From assembly GCA_050953445.1 (NCBI GenBank), contig JBMNMS010000001.1, forward strand, positions 806,001-870,000: a DNA stretch of 64,000 nucleotides, given 5' to 3'. The notes under the pieces are model-generated. The model was not told the origin of the DNA. It worked only from the letters and a program-made list of their open reading frames with translations, and searched no databases. The translations under genes were made by a program, and so were the position numbers. Below are positions 16,992 to 25,477 of this stretch, one piece after another. How positions within the stretch are numbered: the first letter of the stretch is position 1; each line of letters starts with the position of its first letter. Source of the stretch: JBMNMS01 sp050953445 (lineage in GTDB: Bacteria; Bacillota; Clostridia; Peptostreptococcales; Anaerovoracaceae).

Positions 16992-18392
16992 ATGGATAAA
17001 AAGGGTGGTAGAGATAAAAGGAGAATAATAGGCAGGTCTGGATTTACGCTGATGGAGATAATAATTGCTCTTTCCCTTTTAGGTATGGTAATGGCCGCTG
17101 CGGGAGGTTTTATTAAATTTTCTTTTACCGCAGAAAAAAAGGTAGAAGATGAATACGAACTCCAGTCAGAGATGAGACATGCTACGGAGATACTTAATAA
17201 TGCTGTACGCGATGCTTCAGTAACTTTTATAATGCCCGGTGATGCGGAGGAGGCCTATTTAAAAGATAAATGGAGCTACATAGGAGTTTCAGAGGATAAG
17301 AGGGAATTCGTCCAATATCTTTGGGTGCCCAATGAGGATGGAAAAGGTGGCAGCCACGTGAAGAGGGTTCTGGTATCGGCGAAGAATGGAGTAACCTATA
17401 GCTTAAGATTCGATAACACTGAAGATACCAAGCTGGTGGATTATACCATCGGGTTGGACAAGGTTAATGGAAAATCAATGGAGGTAGCCTCCACAGTGTC
17501 AGCCATAAACTCGGTTGCCGTAGATCTTTACTCTTCAGAGAGGAATCCGGCTTCTTTAATTGCTTACAGGGAGGATCCCAGACCCCAGCCTGAGGGGAAT
17601 AAAAACGTTACGGTGGTAATTTCAATGGTTTTAGACGATTCGGGCAGTATGAAGGACGCTATGGGTGGAGGTAGCCCCGGACGCAATGAAAAGTCTAGAT
17701 CACAGATAATGAAGGATAAGGCAAATGCTCTCATAGACTCGTTTCCTGAAAATGTATGGTTAGGGGTGGTAAGGTTTGCCGATAATGCCAACAATCCTTC
17801 CTCCTTGATTCATTTAGTGGACGAGAGAAAGAAGGAAGAGGCGAAAAGGAAGATACCTACAAGTGCCAATGGAGGAACAAATACAGGAGATGGTCTGAGG
17901 AGAGGATACTATCAATTGCAGAGTTATTCAAAAGCAGCCGATGAAGAGGTGCTCTACTATATAATCCTGTTGACAGATGGTGATCCAACCTACTATAGCT
18001 ACGTGTCGGGGGGGTCATCCTATGATAATAAGCGTACAAACTTAGTCTATCAAAAAGCAGAGGGGAACATAAAGAATAGGGGGGGCTCGGGTAGCACTGA
18101 TAGGTATGATACCTGTATAGACTACACCAAGTACATAGGTGATGAATTATTGATAAAGGATACAGGTTTAAAACCCAAAACCTTTGTAATCGGATTCTCA
18201 GGCGTACCCTCTGAGGTCAGCAGGGCCAAGATCATTGCCAAGAACTGTAATCCTGCGGGAACAAATCTTAATGAGATATATTTCGATGCCACCGATGAAA
18301 CCTCCCTGGGAATAGCTTTTGATGCTATAAAGGAAACCATATTGTTGGAGCTTTGGCATATCTACGGACCTTATGGAAAGCCGGAAAATTAG
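16992..18392 (+). CDS. Minor prepilin fused to a von Willebrand factor A domain
   Basis: 466 residues. The N-terminus is a type III/IV prepilin signal: basic leader, cleavage after Gly17, then FTLMEIIIALSLLG with Glu at mature position 5. After a pilin-like region (about 40-195) comes a VWA domain with a complete metal-ion-dependent adhesion site: DDSGS at 215-219 (Asp215, Ser217, Ser219), Thr in GGTNTGDG at about 296-298 and Asp329 in LLTDGD. This combination suggests a pilus-tip adhesin, the role PilY1 plays with PilX in Gram-negatives. It sits between the PilX-like gene and another minor pilin, and has its own GGGGG-type ribosome site at 16982-16986. Confidence 0.88.
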   Translation: MDKKGGRDKRRIIGRSGFTLMEIIIALSLLGMVMAAAGGFIKFSFTAEKKVEDEYELQSEMRHATEILNNAVRDASVTFIMPGDAEEAYLKDKWSYIGVSEDKREFVQYLWVPNEDGKGGSHVKRVLVSAKNGVTYSLRFDNTEDTKLVDYTIGLDKVNGKSMEVASTVSAINSVAVDLYSSERNPASLIAYREDPRPQPEGNKNVTVVISMVLDDSGSMKDAMGGGSPGRNEKSRSQIMKDKANALIDSFPENVWLGVVRFADNANNPSSLIHLVDERKKEEAKRKIPTSANGGTNTGDGLRRGYYQLQSYSKAADEEVLYYIILLTDGDPTYYSYVSGGSSYDNKRTNLVYQKAEGNIKNRGGSGSTDRYDTCIDYTKYIGDELLIKDTGLKPKTFVIGFSGVPSEVSRAKIIAKNCNPAGTNLNEIYFDATDETSLGIAFDAIKETILLELWHIYGPYGKPEN

Positions 18393-18426
18393 TCTGTTTT
18401 GAGAATTTGGAAAAGCGGTGATGGGA

Positions 18427-21381
18427 ATGAAAAGAGATAATAAGGGATTTACATTAATAGAAATAATCATAGCCGTAGCCTTGATAGGCATTATAGCTGT
18501 AGGGATCATCCCAGTTTTTGCTGCTCAGTTTAAAATGACCATAGATTCACGGGATATTACCAAATTAGGCTTTCATATGCAGGGAGAGTTGGAGGATGCT
18601 ATCTTTGAGGCTCAGGAGCTGATAAAAGGAAGCGGCGTTTATGGGGGAACCCTTATAGCAGGGCTTTCAAAAGAAGATAAAAGCATTTTCGGAAGGGATA
18701 TTTCTGCATATAGATTGAGCAGGGATTATCCTTCGGGGAACAAGACCTTTGTAATATTTCTGTCTGAAAAGTTAGCTGAAATGTCCTTTAGAAAACCCCT
18801 TATAGCCAGCATGGTGAGAATTGATGGCGAGAGGAACAATGGAACTATTAAGGAAGGGATAGAGGTTGCAAGTGTAAGAGATAGTTCGGATTTGAAGTTG
18901 CTAAAAGGTGTGTATGAAATAGAAGACTATACCTCCATTCAAGACTTAAATCTTTATCGTTGGTACCGTTCGGTAGAGGGGCTTGCAGATCCAAAATTCC
19001 CCGAGGATTATGAATTCATAAGTGAATGGAGAAATAAGAAGACAATATCAAAGGAAGAGTTGAAAGCCCTTGCGGCAAATCGTTTTCTTATGCTCTCTCT
19101 GATTCCCGTAGATAAAAGCGGTGTCAGAGGTGCGGAAAAGCCCAGCAGCAACAGCGTATATATTCAGGGTGATGAATGGCGTTCCGGTATATTCGCCTGG
19201 GTGGATAAAGATGGTGACGGGAGTTACGATGGGGATTTGGATGTTTCCGTAAATCATGGCAGTGATAGCAACAAACCAAATTGGGTCCTCATAAATGGCT
19301 TTAATTCAAAGGTGAATTTCCCTTCGCCTGAAAACCCCACTATAAACCTGGATCCTTCCGACGGTTCTCTCTATGTGCCTATGGGGGTGTGGAGGAATAG
19401 AAATACTGATAAGGTCGGAAAGATCGAGATAAAAACCACAGATACAAACAACTTTATCAATTGGCAGGTGGATAAAAACATCCATTTTGCAAATGATATT
19501 GAAGTTAAAAATAATACGGATATTTCCATGTTTACAGAAGATGGGGGAATAACTCTATATCAATATGTGGATATAAACACCAGCAATGGTGAGGCTTTGT
19601 TCAATGCTGACGGCAGCGTTAAGCTTGTAGATAACGGTGCAAAGTTAGAAACCTATGAGAGCATCATTTTGCAGGCAGGGGATAAATGGGGCAACCTCAG
19701 CATAGAGCCATACACCTCCTTGACCGCAGGTAAGGATATGGATTTAACAGCGGCAGAAATGGTAATTATAAAGGGGAGTACATTGACATCGGGGGAAGAC
19801 ATAACGATAAAATCCAAGAAAAAAGAATTTCTTATCGAGGATACAGATATAACAGCAAGAAAGCTTAATCTGAAGGTAAATGGAATCATGAAGGGAGGGG
19901 GATGGAGTGCCGAAACCGGTGTTGTAGTTCCTAACGGCACAATCCTCAAAGCAGAAAAGGGGAGCGGTATTATACATAATGAGGGATCTTTGTCTCTGAG
20001 TGATACCGGTGCAATAGTATTTCCCGATGGCAATGCTTCGACTATGAAGAAACCTCTTGCTCTAAATCTGTTAAGGATAGACGGGGGTACCATAGGTATA
20101 TCCACAACAAATTACTATAGAAACCTTGGTGTGGCAGGAAATGAGGTTCATGAAGTAGGATATTCCGAGTCATATAAGGATCTTGGCAAGGGGACGGTGA
20201 ATCTGCAGTACCTGGTGGAAAGGAATTCTGAAGATGGGAGCCCGAGCATTTCCTTATCCTTTAATAGTCAGGGAAGGATAACCATTTCAGCCCAAGACTC
20301 TTCTCAAGATGAATATGCAAATAGTTATACATTAAAGGTCAGAGATAAGTATGCCGAGGGAGTATATGGGACAATTCCATTTCGGATCTATAAGGAGGAG
20401 GGCGGCTTGCCGTCAGTGGAGGCAGGTGAGGGTGGAACAGCGGAAACCCGTACAGTCACCTTTGATGCCAATGGCGGAAGTTTCTCAGGAGGCAGCACGA
20501 CCCTTTCGGTGAATGTAAATCGAGGAGAAAGCCTTGGCGGTGCAATGCCTGATAGTCCCACAAGGAGCGGATATAAGTTTACAGGATGGAAGAGATTAGG
20601 TGGAAGCGATTTCAATGGCAATACCATAGTGATTTCAAACATTACGGTAAAGGCTCAGTGGGAAGTAGTACCTCAGGTTACGGTAACCTTTAATCCCAAT
20701 GGCGGAAACTTCGGGGGCAGTACTAACTCTGTTGTCGTAACTGTGAATGAAGGAGTTAGCGTAGGCTCTCAGATGCCAAATGATCCTGTCAGATCCGGCT
20801 ATGTATTTAAAGGTTGGAACACCTACAGCAATGGGAACGGCAGTACCTTCACTGCCAATACCGCAGTTAATGGAGATATGACAGTCTATGCTCAATGGGA
20901 GCAGGTGAGCAAGTATACGGTAACCTTTAATCCCAATGGCGGAAACTTCGGGGGTAGTACCAACTCTATTGCAGTAACCGTGAATGAAGGGGATAGCGTA
21001 GGATCTCAGATGCCAAATGATCCTGTCAGATCAGGTTACATATTTAAAGGATGGAATACCAACAGATATGGAAACGGCAGCACCTTTACTGCAAATACTG
21101 CAGTTAATGCAAACACGACAGTCTATGCTCAATGGGAGCAGGCGCGTCAATATACCGTAACCTTCAATGCCAATGGCGGAAGTTTCAGGGGAGGAAGTAC
21201 CACCGTTTCTGTCACTGTCCCTGAGGGTAGCAGCGTAGGATCTCAGATGCCAAACAATCCAACCAGGCGGGGATATACTTTTAGCAGTTGGAATACTAAT
21301 AGCAATGGAAGGGGAACCACATTCACCAATGCTACACCGGTTACCGGGAACATAACAGTTTATGCCCAATGGCGATGGTAA
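18427..21381 (+). CDS. Giant minor prepilin with four C-terminal Listeria-Bacteroides repeats
   Basis: 984 residues. KG|FTLIEIIIAVALIG gives a canonical prepilin cleavage site after Gly7, with Glu at mature position 5. The middle (about 350-640) is rich in Asn, Asp, Gly and short beta segments and may form a beta-helix. The end holds four Flg_new/Listeria-Bacteroides repeats, each with VTF, NGG, GY, W and AQW signature positions, as in internalin-like surface proteins. This suggests a long adhesive stalk on the pilus. ATG 18427 is favoured because GGTGA lies five bases upstream; GTG 18418 and ATG 18421 are alternatives. It is the last plus-strand gene before the major pilin. Confidence 0.85.
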   Translation: MKRDNKGFTLIEIIIAVALIGIIAVGIIPVFAAQFKMTIDSRDITKLGFHMQGELEDAIFEAQELIKGSGVYGGTLIAGLSKEDKSIFGRDISAYRLSRDYPSGNKTFVIFLSEKLAEMSFRKPLIASMVRIDGERNNGTIKEGIEVASVRDSSDLKLLKGVYEIEDYTSIQDLNLYRWYRSVEGLADPKFPEDYEFISEWRNKKTISKEELKALAANRFLMLSLIPVDKSGVRGAEKPSSNSVYIQGDEWRSGIFAWVDKDGDGSYDGDLDVSVNHGSDSNKPNWVLINGFNSKVNFPSPENPTINLDPSDGSLYVPMGVWRNRNTDKVGKIEIKTTDTNNFINWQVDKNIHFANDIEVKNNTDISMFTEDGGITLYQYVDINTSNGEALFNADGSVKLVDNGAKLETYESIILQAGDKWGNLSIEPYTSLTAGKDMDLTAAEMVIIKGSTLTSGEDITIKSKKKEFLIEDTDITARKLNLKVNGIMKGGGWSAETGVVVPNGTILKAEKGSGIIHNEGSLSLSDTGAIVFPDGNASTMKKPLALNLLRIDGGTIGISTTNYYRNLGVAGNEVHEVGYSESYKDLGKGTVNLQYLVERNSEDGSPSISLSFNSQGRITISAQDSSQDEYANSYTLKVRDKYAEGVYGTIPFRIYKEEGGLPSVEAGEGGTAETRTVTFDANGGSFSGGSTTLSVNVNRGESLGGAMPDSPTRSGYKFTGWKRLGGSDFNGNTIVISNITVKAQWEVVPQVTVTFNPNGGNFGGSTNSVVVTVNEGVSVGSQMPNDPVRSGYVFKGWNTYSNGNGSTFTANTAVNGDMTVYAQWEQVSKYTVTFNPNGGNFGGSTNSIAVTVNEGDSVGSQMPNDPVRSGYIFKGWNTNRYGNGSTFTANTAVNANTTVYAQWEQARQYTVTFNANGGSFRGGSTTVSVTVPEGSSVGSQMPNNPTRRGYTFSSWNTNSNGRGTTFTNATPVTGNITVYAQWRW
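20452..21378 (+). repeat. Four tandem coding repeats in the giant minor pilin
   Basis: Units begin at about 20452, 20680, 20917 and 21154. The last three have a strict 237-base (79-codon) period; the first is 228 bases. Units two and three are almost identical at the DNA level, suggesting recent duplication and scope for slippage. Confidence 0.9.
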
Positions 21382-21505
21382 GTCATCTGTGGAAAGCAAT
21401 GCAGATGTATATAGCGAAAAATAGCAAACAGCAGGACTTATGCAAGAATACAAAAAATCCCCACAAAAGGGAGGATTAGTTAGTTACATAGATTAGTAAA
21501 GATAA

Positions 21506-21531
21506 AAGAGGGGGAAATTATTCCCCCTCTT
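21506..21531 (-). terminator. Terminator downstream of the major pilin
   Basis: Eleven-pair hairpin AAGAGGGGGAA / TTCCCCCTCTT with a four-base loop. On the minus strand it is followed by TTTATCTTT; on the plus strand the T tract is weak. It lies between the convergent giant pilin and pilA. Confidence 0.75.
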
Positions 21532-21572
21532 GATAGTAGTTATGATTGAGTTAGCTTTGTGTCAATGGCTAC

Positions 21573-21980
21573 TCAGCCACCAGTACCATCATCACCAGCA
21601 CCATCTTCGGGATAAGTCCATGCAGACGGTGTTCCATTTGTCTTTGGATTAGTTGTGGTTAAGTTAGTGCCATTAATTGTATGATTATCTTTGTACTTTA
21701 AACCGTTAACCCCTTTATTTAGATAATCCTTCAAAGCATCTAAATTGGCTGGGAATGCTTCTGGATCATCATTCGCAGCCTGCCACATTTGAATTGCACT
21801 GATTAATGTTCTATGTTCAGCAAGAGCAGCTCTCTCTTTTGCTGAATCACTAAACCCTGACAATCTGGGTATAACTACCGCTGCCAGTATACCAATGATA
21901 ACGATAACTACTATCAGCTCTACTAAGGTAAAGCCTTTTCTGTTTTTCATCTTGTGAAAACGTGTTAGAAATAAATCCAT
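21573..21980 (-). CDS. pilA: Major type IV prepilin
   Basis: 135 residues. The leader ends NRKG, cleavage before FTLVELIVVIVIIGILAAVVIP, with Glu at mature position 5, the classic prepilin helix. The body is short (about 119 residues mature) and ends in an unusually acidic, glycine-rich tail (YPEDGAGDDGTGG). The start is ATG 21980 because GGAGGT lies eight bases upstream; the leader is therefore 16 residues. The simple globular domain and the independent, strong-looking translation signal suggest the major subunit. It is transcribed against the rest of the locus, with its own promoter and terminator. Confidence 0.92.
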   Translation of the reverse strand: MDLFLTRFHKMKNRKGFTLVELIVVIVIIGILAAVVIPRLSGFSDSAKERAALAEHRTLISAIQMWQAANDDPEAFPANLDALKDYLNKGVNGLKYKDNHTINGTNLTTTNPKTNGTPSAWTYPEDGAGDDGTGG

Positions 21981-22040
21981 AATCCGTACCTCCTTGTTTG
22001 TTTGATAGAATAATTATGTATTAAATTGTTAGTATAGTTG

Positions 22041-22081
22041 ATTATAACACTATCAAAAAATAAATCCAGTGTTTTTTGATA
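22041..22081 (-). promoter_or_regulatory. pilA promoter region with 10-bp inverted repeat
   Basis: A minus-strand TATAAT lies at 22046-22041. TATCAAAAAA (22051-22060) and TTTTTTGATA (22072-22081) form an exact inverted repeat across the spacer and -35 zone. This is a likely regulator site. The -35 itself is weak. Confidence 0.5.
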
Positions 22082-22106
22082 AAAAAGTCGAATTTTTTGT
22101 AGATTC

Positions 22107-22115
22107 TGCTATAAT
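22107..22115 (+). promoter_or_regulatory. Extended -10 promoter for the coiled-coil membrane protein gene
   Basis: TGCTATAAT at 22107-22115 is a TG-extended -10. No good -35 was found. It is 42 bases before the start codon and divergent from pilA. Confidence 0.5.
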
Positions 22116-22156
22116 AATTATATTACCAACTTTAGTGGATATGGGGGACTGAATGG

Positions 22157-24271
22157 ATGGGTATGAATATGGGATATGGCTATAATGGTTTTTTGTTTGA
22201 GGATTATTTAGGCGCTGTAGCGGCAGCGCTTCCTTTCTTAACAGGGGTTGTAATCTGGTCTATCTTTTATTTCAGATACGATGTTAAGGTTCTTAAAGCG
22301 GTGAGTAAGGGACTGGGCAAGATTATTCAAATGGCAGATATTCTGCCAAAAGGGGACATAAATAATCTTGCTTTATTAAACGAAAGCTTAGCATGTGTTT
22401 CTGAAGAAAAAGGGGTTGAGGGTATACCTTCAGTCGATAAAGCTAATGGAATCGATTATTTGTTTACGGATGAATTTAGGACTGCCTGGGAAAGGCTTAT
22501 GTATCTATCGGAGGTTGTTTACACGGAAGAAATCCTTCCTGAAGGCAGGGCATTTTTCGACAAGGAATACTTATTAATGGTTCCCTCACGCAGGGACAGT
22601 GTGAAATACATCTGGGGGGTAATAACAGGATTGGTGATTTTTTCTTTGGGTGTTACACCTTTGATAATCGCCATATTAGGAAGCCAGAATGCTATTTTAG
22701 GTGTGGCGGGGGGATTGATTGCAGCAGGTTTATTGATTATAGTCCACCTTATCTTCGTAGCCTTCGATTTAAAAGCTTTCAGAATGGCGGAAATGGAATA
22801 CCATAGGTTTTTAATGTCTTTTGATCTGGCCCTTCCTACGGCTTCAACTTTGTCGGAAGCGGCCCTGCTGCTGGATGCAACTAAAAAAAATCAAAAAGTT
22901 TTTGAAAATGTGGCTATCTCCATATCTCAGTCCTTCGAAAAGGAAACAACAAAAATAAATGACGCTATATGCGATTTTGCTGAGGCTGTGAATCACAGAC
23001 AGGAAACGGGAATGAAGGAGTTGTCAGAAAGCTTTTCAGCTAAGTTGGTCCATGGATTTGAAAGCAGGATCAATAGCATAGGAGCGGCAATGGAAGAATA
23101 CCAGAAGAAAATGGAAAGCACCTGTCTTCTGCAACAAAAAGCGTTAGAGGAATACAGCTCACGTTTTGAAAAGATCTTTGACGAACAAAGGTGTAGCAGC
23201 AGGGATTTGATGGAGGGATATCTAAGAAAAATTGAAGATCTGAATGTTCAATACCAAAGGAGAATTGAAGAGCAAGAGACTCAATATCTAAACAGAATGG
23301 AGGAACGTGAGGAAGTATATAAAAATGGCAAAGAAAAACAAAACAAGGAGCATCAGGAAAAAATTCAGAAATTGAATGAGGAGTACCTGAGGATAACGGA
23401 AGAGCGCAATGCGGATTATCAAAACAGACTGATGCAGCTCAACGGTTTGCTGGGGGACAGTCTGACCGGGATGAGTGAAATAATGGAGGGTCAAAGTGGA
23501 GCTATGCACCGTGCAGAGGGGCTTCTATCCAGGTTGGAAGCCTCCCAGAAAGAAACTATGGAATTCTCATTAAAGCTGAATAAAAACCTAAACGACATTG
23601 CCGATCTGACGAATATGATGCAAAAACAAACGGAGAGATTCTCGGTAGATATGAAGGCTGTCATGGAAAAAGGCATTCATGCTCAACAGAGTTTAGCAAG
23701 CCTTGTAGAAGGTATAACAGGGGAGATGCAAAAGGCCATGCAGGAGGCAGGAAAGGAGATTGCAGAGGGAGTAAACAGCGGGGTTGCAGGCAATGCCAAG
23801 GCCATAGAGGCTCTTACGGAGCAGGCACAAAACCTCCGTCAGGACTACGAGATGTTTTTCAGCAGAAGCGAGGAAAGCTCCCAAAAGACTCTGGATGAGA
23901 TGGACTATCAGGTTCAAGGTGTTATTATGCGCATTTCCGAGGAAATTGGAACCATGCTGGAAACCTCCATTACGAGAAATGGAGAAATACTAAGTCAATA
24001 CAAGGACCAAACTGCCGATATTTTAGCCTCCTTCGATGAGCAGGCAAGGAGCATGAGTCTTTATGCTAAGGAGATAAACATGGATATAGCCGGTCTGTCT
24101 GAAAATTTGGGTACAGCCATAGGGGACTTTAACGATAAAATGCGGGAGGGGCTGAGTCTGGCCATCAGTGAATTTGATAGCGGCCTTTCGGAGCTTACCC
24201 ATCGCATAGCAAATACGGTGGAAAGCATAGTGGACGCAGTGGAGACACTTCCAGAAAAGATTAGAATATAA
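22157..24271 (+). CDS. Membrane protein with ExbB/ZorA-like topology and long coiled coil, unknown function
   Basis: 704 residues, not recognised by sequence. Three hydrophobic helices are visible: about 19-39, 152-174 and 180-203, with a 110-residue loop between the first and the second pair. This is the TM1-loop-TM2-TM3 plan of ExbB/TolQ and of ZorA. The remaining 500 residues are almost all helical and coiled-coil, with Glu/Lys/Gln-rich heptads at about 235-470 and many SxxxxT and ALxxxx patterns resembling chemoreceptor or ZorA tails. ATG 22157 follows GGGGG. It has its own promoter, and the next gene starts 15 bases after its stop. It may be a stator- or sensor-like partner of the pilus machine, or part of an unrelated system; this is inference. 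Confidence 0.6.
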   Translation: MGMNMGYGYNGFLFEDYLGAVAAALPFLTGVVIWSIFYFRYDVKVLKAVSKGLGKIIQMADILPKGDINNLALLNESLACVSEEKGVEGIPSVDKANGIDYLFTDEFRTAWERLMYLSEVVYTEEILPEGRAFFDKEYLLMVPSRRDSVKYIWGVITGLVIFSLGVTPLIIAILGSQNAILGVAGGLIAAGLLIIVHLIFVAFDLKAFRMAEMEYHRFLMSFDLALPTASTLSEAALLLDATKKNQKVFENVAISISQSFEKETTKINDAICDFAEAVNHRQETGMKELSESFSAKLVHGFESRINSIGAAMEEYQKKMESTCLLQQKALEEYSSRFEKIFDEQRCSSRDLMEGYLRKIEDLNVQYQRRIEEQETQYLNRMEEREEVYKNGKEKQNKEHQEKIQKLNEEYLRITEERNADYQNRLMQLNGLLGDSLTGMSEIMEGQSGAMHRAEGLLSRLEASQKETMEFSLKLNKNLNDIADLTNMMQKQTERFSVDMKAVMEKGIHAQQSLASLVEGITGEMQKAMQEAGKEIAEGVNSGVAGNAKAIEALTEQAQNLRQDYEMFFSRSEESSQKTLDEMDYQVQGVIMRISEEIGTMLETSITRNGEILSQYKDQTADILASFDEQARSMSLYAKEINMDIAGLSENLGTAIGDFNDKMREGLSLAISEFDSGLSELTHRIANTVESIVDAVETLPEKIRI

Positions 24272-24286
24272 TGCCGGGTGAAGGCT

Positions 24287-25477
24287 ATGTTTGAAACAGA
24301 AAAATTCAAAAATGCCATGGAGGATGTGCGGAAGCGATTTTTTTTAGTAGAAGATTTTGCAGAATTAGACAGGAATAGTCTACCTAAAGGTGTTTTGGAA
24401 AGAGCTATGGAGGTGGATGGGGATGAGCTTGAAAGGTTTAGTTATTCCCTTTCTGGAAAGGAATTAGAATCCTTGCTCTTTGATGTTCTCAGCCAAAAAA
24501 GCCTGGCCTTCCAGGAGAGAGCTGCTCAGATACTGAATACAAGGTTCTCACCTCGTCTGATAAAACTGTTTTTTGTGTTATATCAGGCACATTACGATGT
24601 GGATGCCATGCGTCTTCTCAGAAGGAGGATGATCAGGGAAGCCAAGCGGAGAGGTTACTTTCCCCAGGAAGGACTTTTCTTTTGGGACTTCGATGATACC
24701 GATAGCTTCTTCGAAGATATAAAGGAGAACTTTAAAAGCAATTTTAACAGATTGGATGACTATTTCGAAAAATATCAAATCAGGGGAAACTCTAGGCTGG
24801 CAATGGAGATAAGGCTTTATTGCCTGGAGGATGCGGATATAGATCTTATACATTTGAATCTGTCTCATTTTATGAGCATATTGGAGAAAAAGCAGGAAAG
24901 GGCGATTTTAACAGCGGTAACCAACTACATATATCTTTCCGATATAGACCGTCCCGTCAACGAGGTTTTTCTCCTAATCTTAGAGCGTTTAGGGGATCCG
25001 GCTCTTTCCGACAAGTGGAAGCTGTATGAGCGGAGAACTATTGAAAAGTTCTCACAATGGTCCTTTTATCATAGATTGAAGCTCCACTCAGAACGGTATC
25101 CTAAAAAATATGAGGTTCTATCCCAATACTATGAGCAGGTAGAGGAAAGCTATGAGTTAGAAGGTTCAGCTCTTGTAATGGACTTTGGATCGATAGTGGT
25201 CGTCGATATTCCCGACAATCCCTATTCGTTCTTCTTTTACAAGTGGGAGTTTAAAAGGCAGATAAAGGAATGGGAGGAGATGGGTGTTTTACCCGTCTTC
25301 TATAAGAAGTTATCCGACCAGATTTCTGCCAGAGACTATATAATAGAGGATATGGATGCACCCTATATAATTTTGCAATATGAGGGGGTGGGTCTTTTAT
25401 ATATCAAAGAAATCTTAGAGATCCAACTAAACCTGATACCCGACTTTAGGAATATAAGGAAAAGGAAGAACCTATAG
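24287..25477 (+). CDS. Uncharacterised soluble protein, possible distant EH-signature (ZorC-like) domain
   Basis: 396 residues, no signal peptide or membrane helix, largely alpha-helical. I do not recognise a firm family. From about residue 215 on, the pattern ILERLGDPALSDKW, then FSQW, then ALVMDFGSIVVVDIPDNPYSFFFYKW resembles by eye the layout of EH-signature proteins such as ZorC, but the defining Glu and His are not evident, so this is a weak analogy. ATG 24287 is preceded by GGTGA five bases upstream; an in-frame GTG at 24278 is the alternative. It is co-transcribed with the coiled-coil membrane protein, and its end overlaps the convergent pilD gene by six bases. Confidence 0.55.
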   Translation: MFETEKFKNAMEDVRKRFFLVEDFAELDRNSLPKGVLERAMEVDGDELERFSYSLSGKELESLLFDVLSQKSLAFQERAAQILNTRFSPRLIKLFFVLYQAHYDVDAMRLLRRRMIREAKRRGYFPQEGLFFWDFDDTDSFFEDIKENFKSNFNRLDDYFEKYQIRGNSRLAMEIRLYCLEDADIDLIHLNLSHFMSILEKKQERAILTAVTNYIYLSDIDRPVNEVFLLILERLGDPALSDKWKLYERRTIEKFSQWSFYHRLKLHSERYPKKYEVLSQYYEQVEESYELEGSALVMDFGSIVVVDIPDNPYSFFFYKWEFKRQIKEWEEMGVLPVFYKKLSDQISARDYIIEDMDAPYIILQYEGVGLLYIKEILEIQLNLIPDFRNIRKRKNL

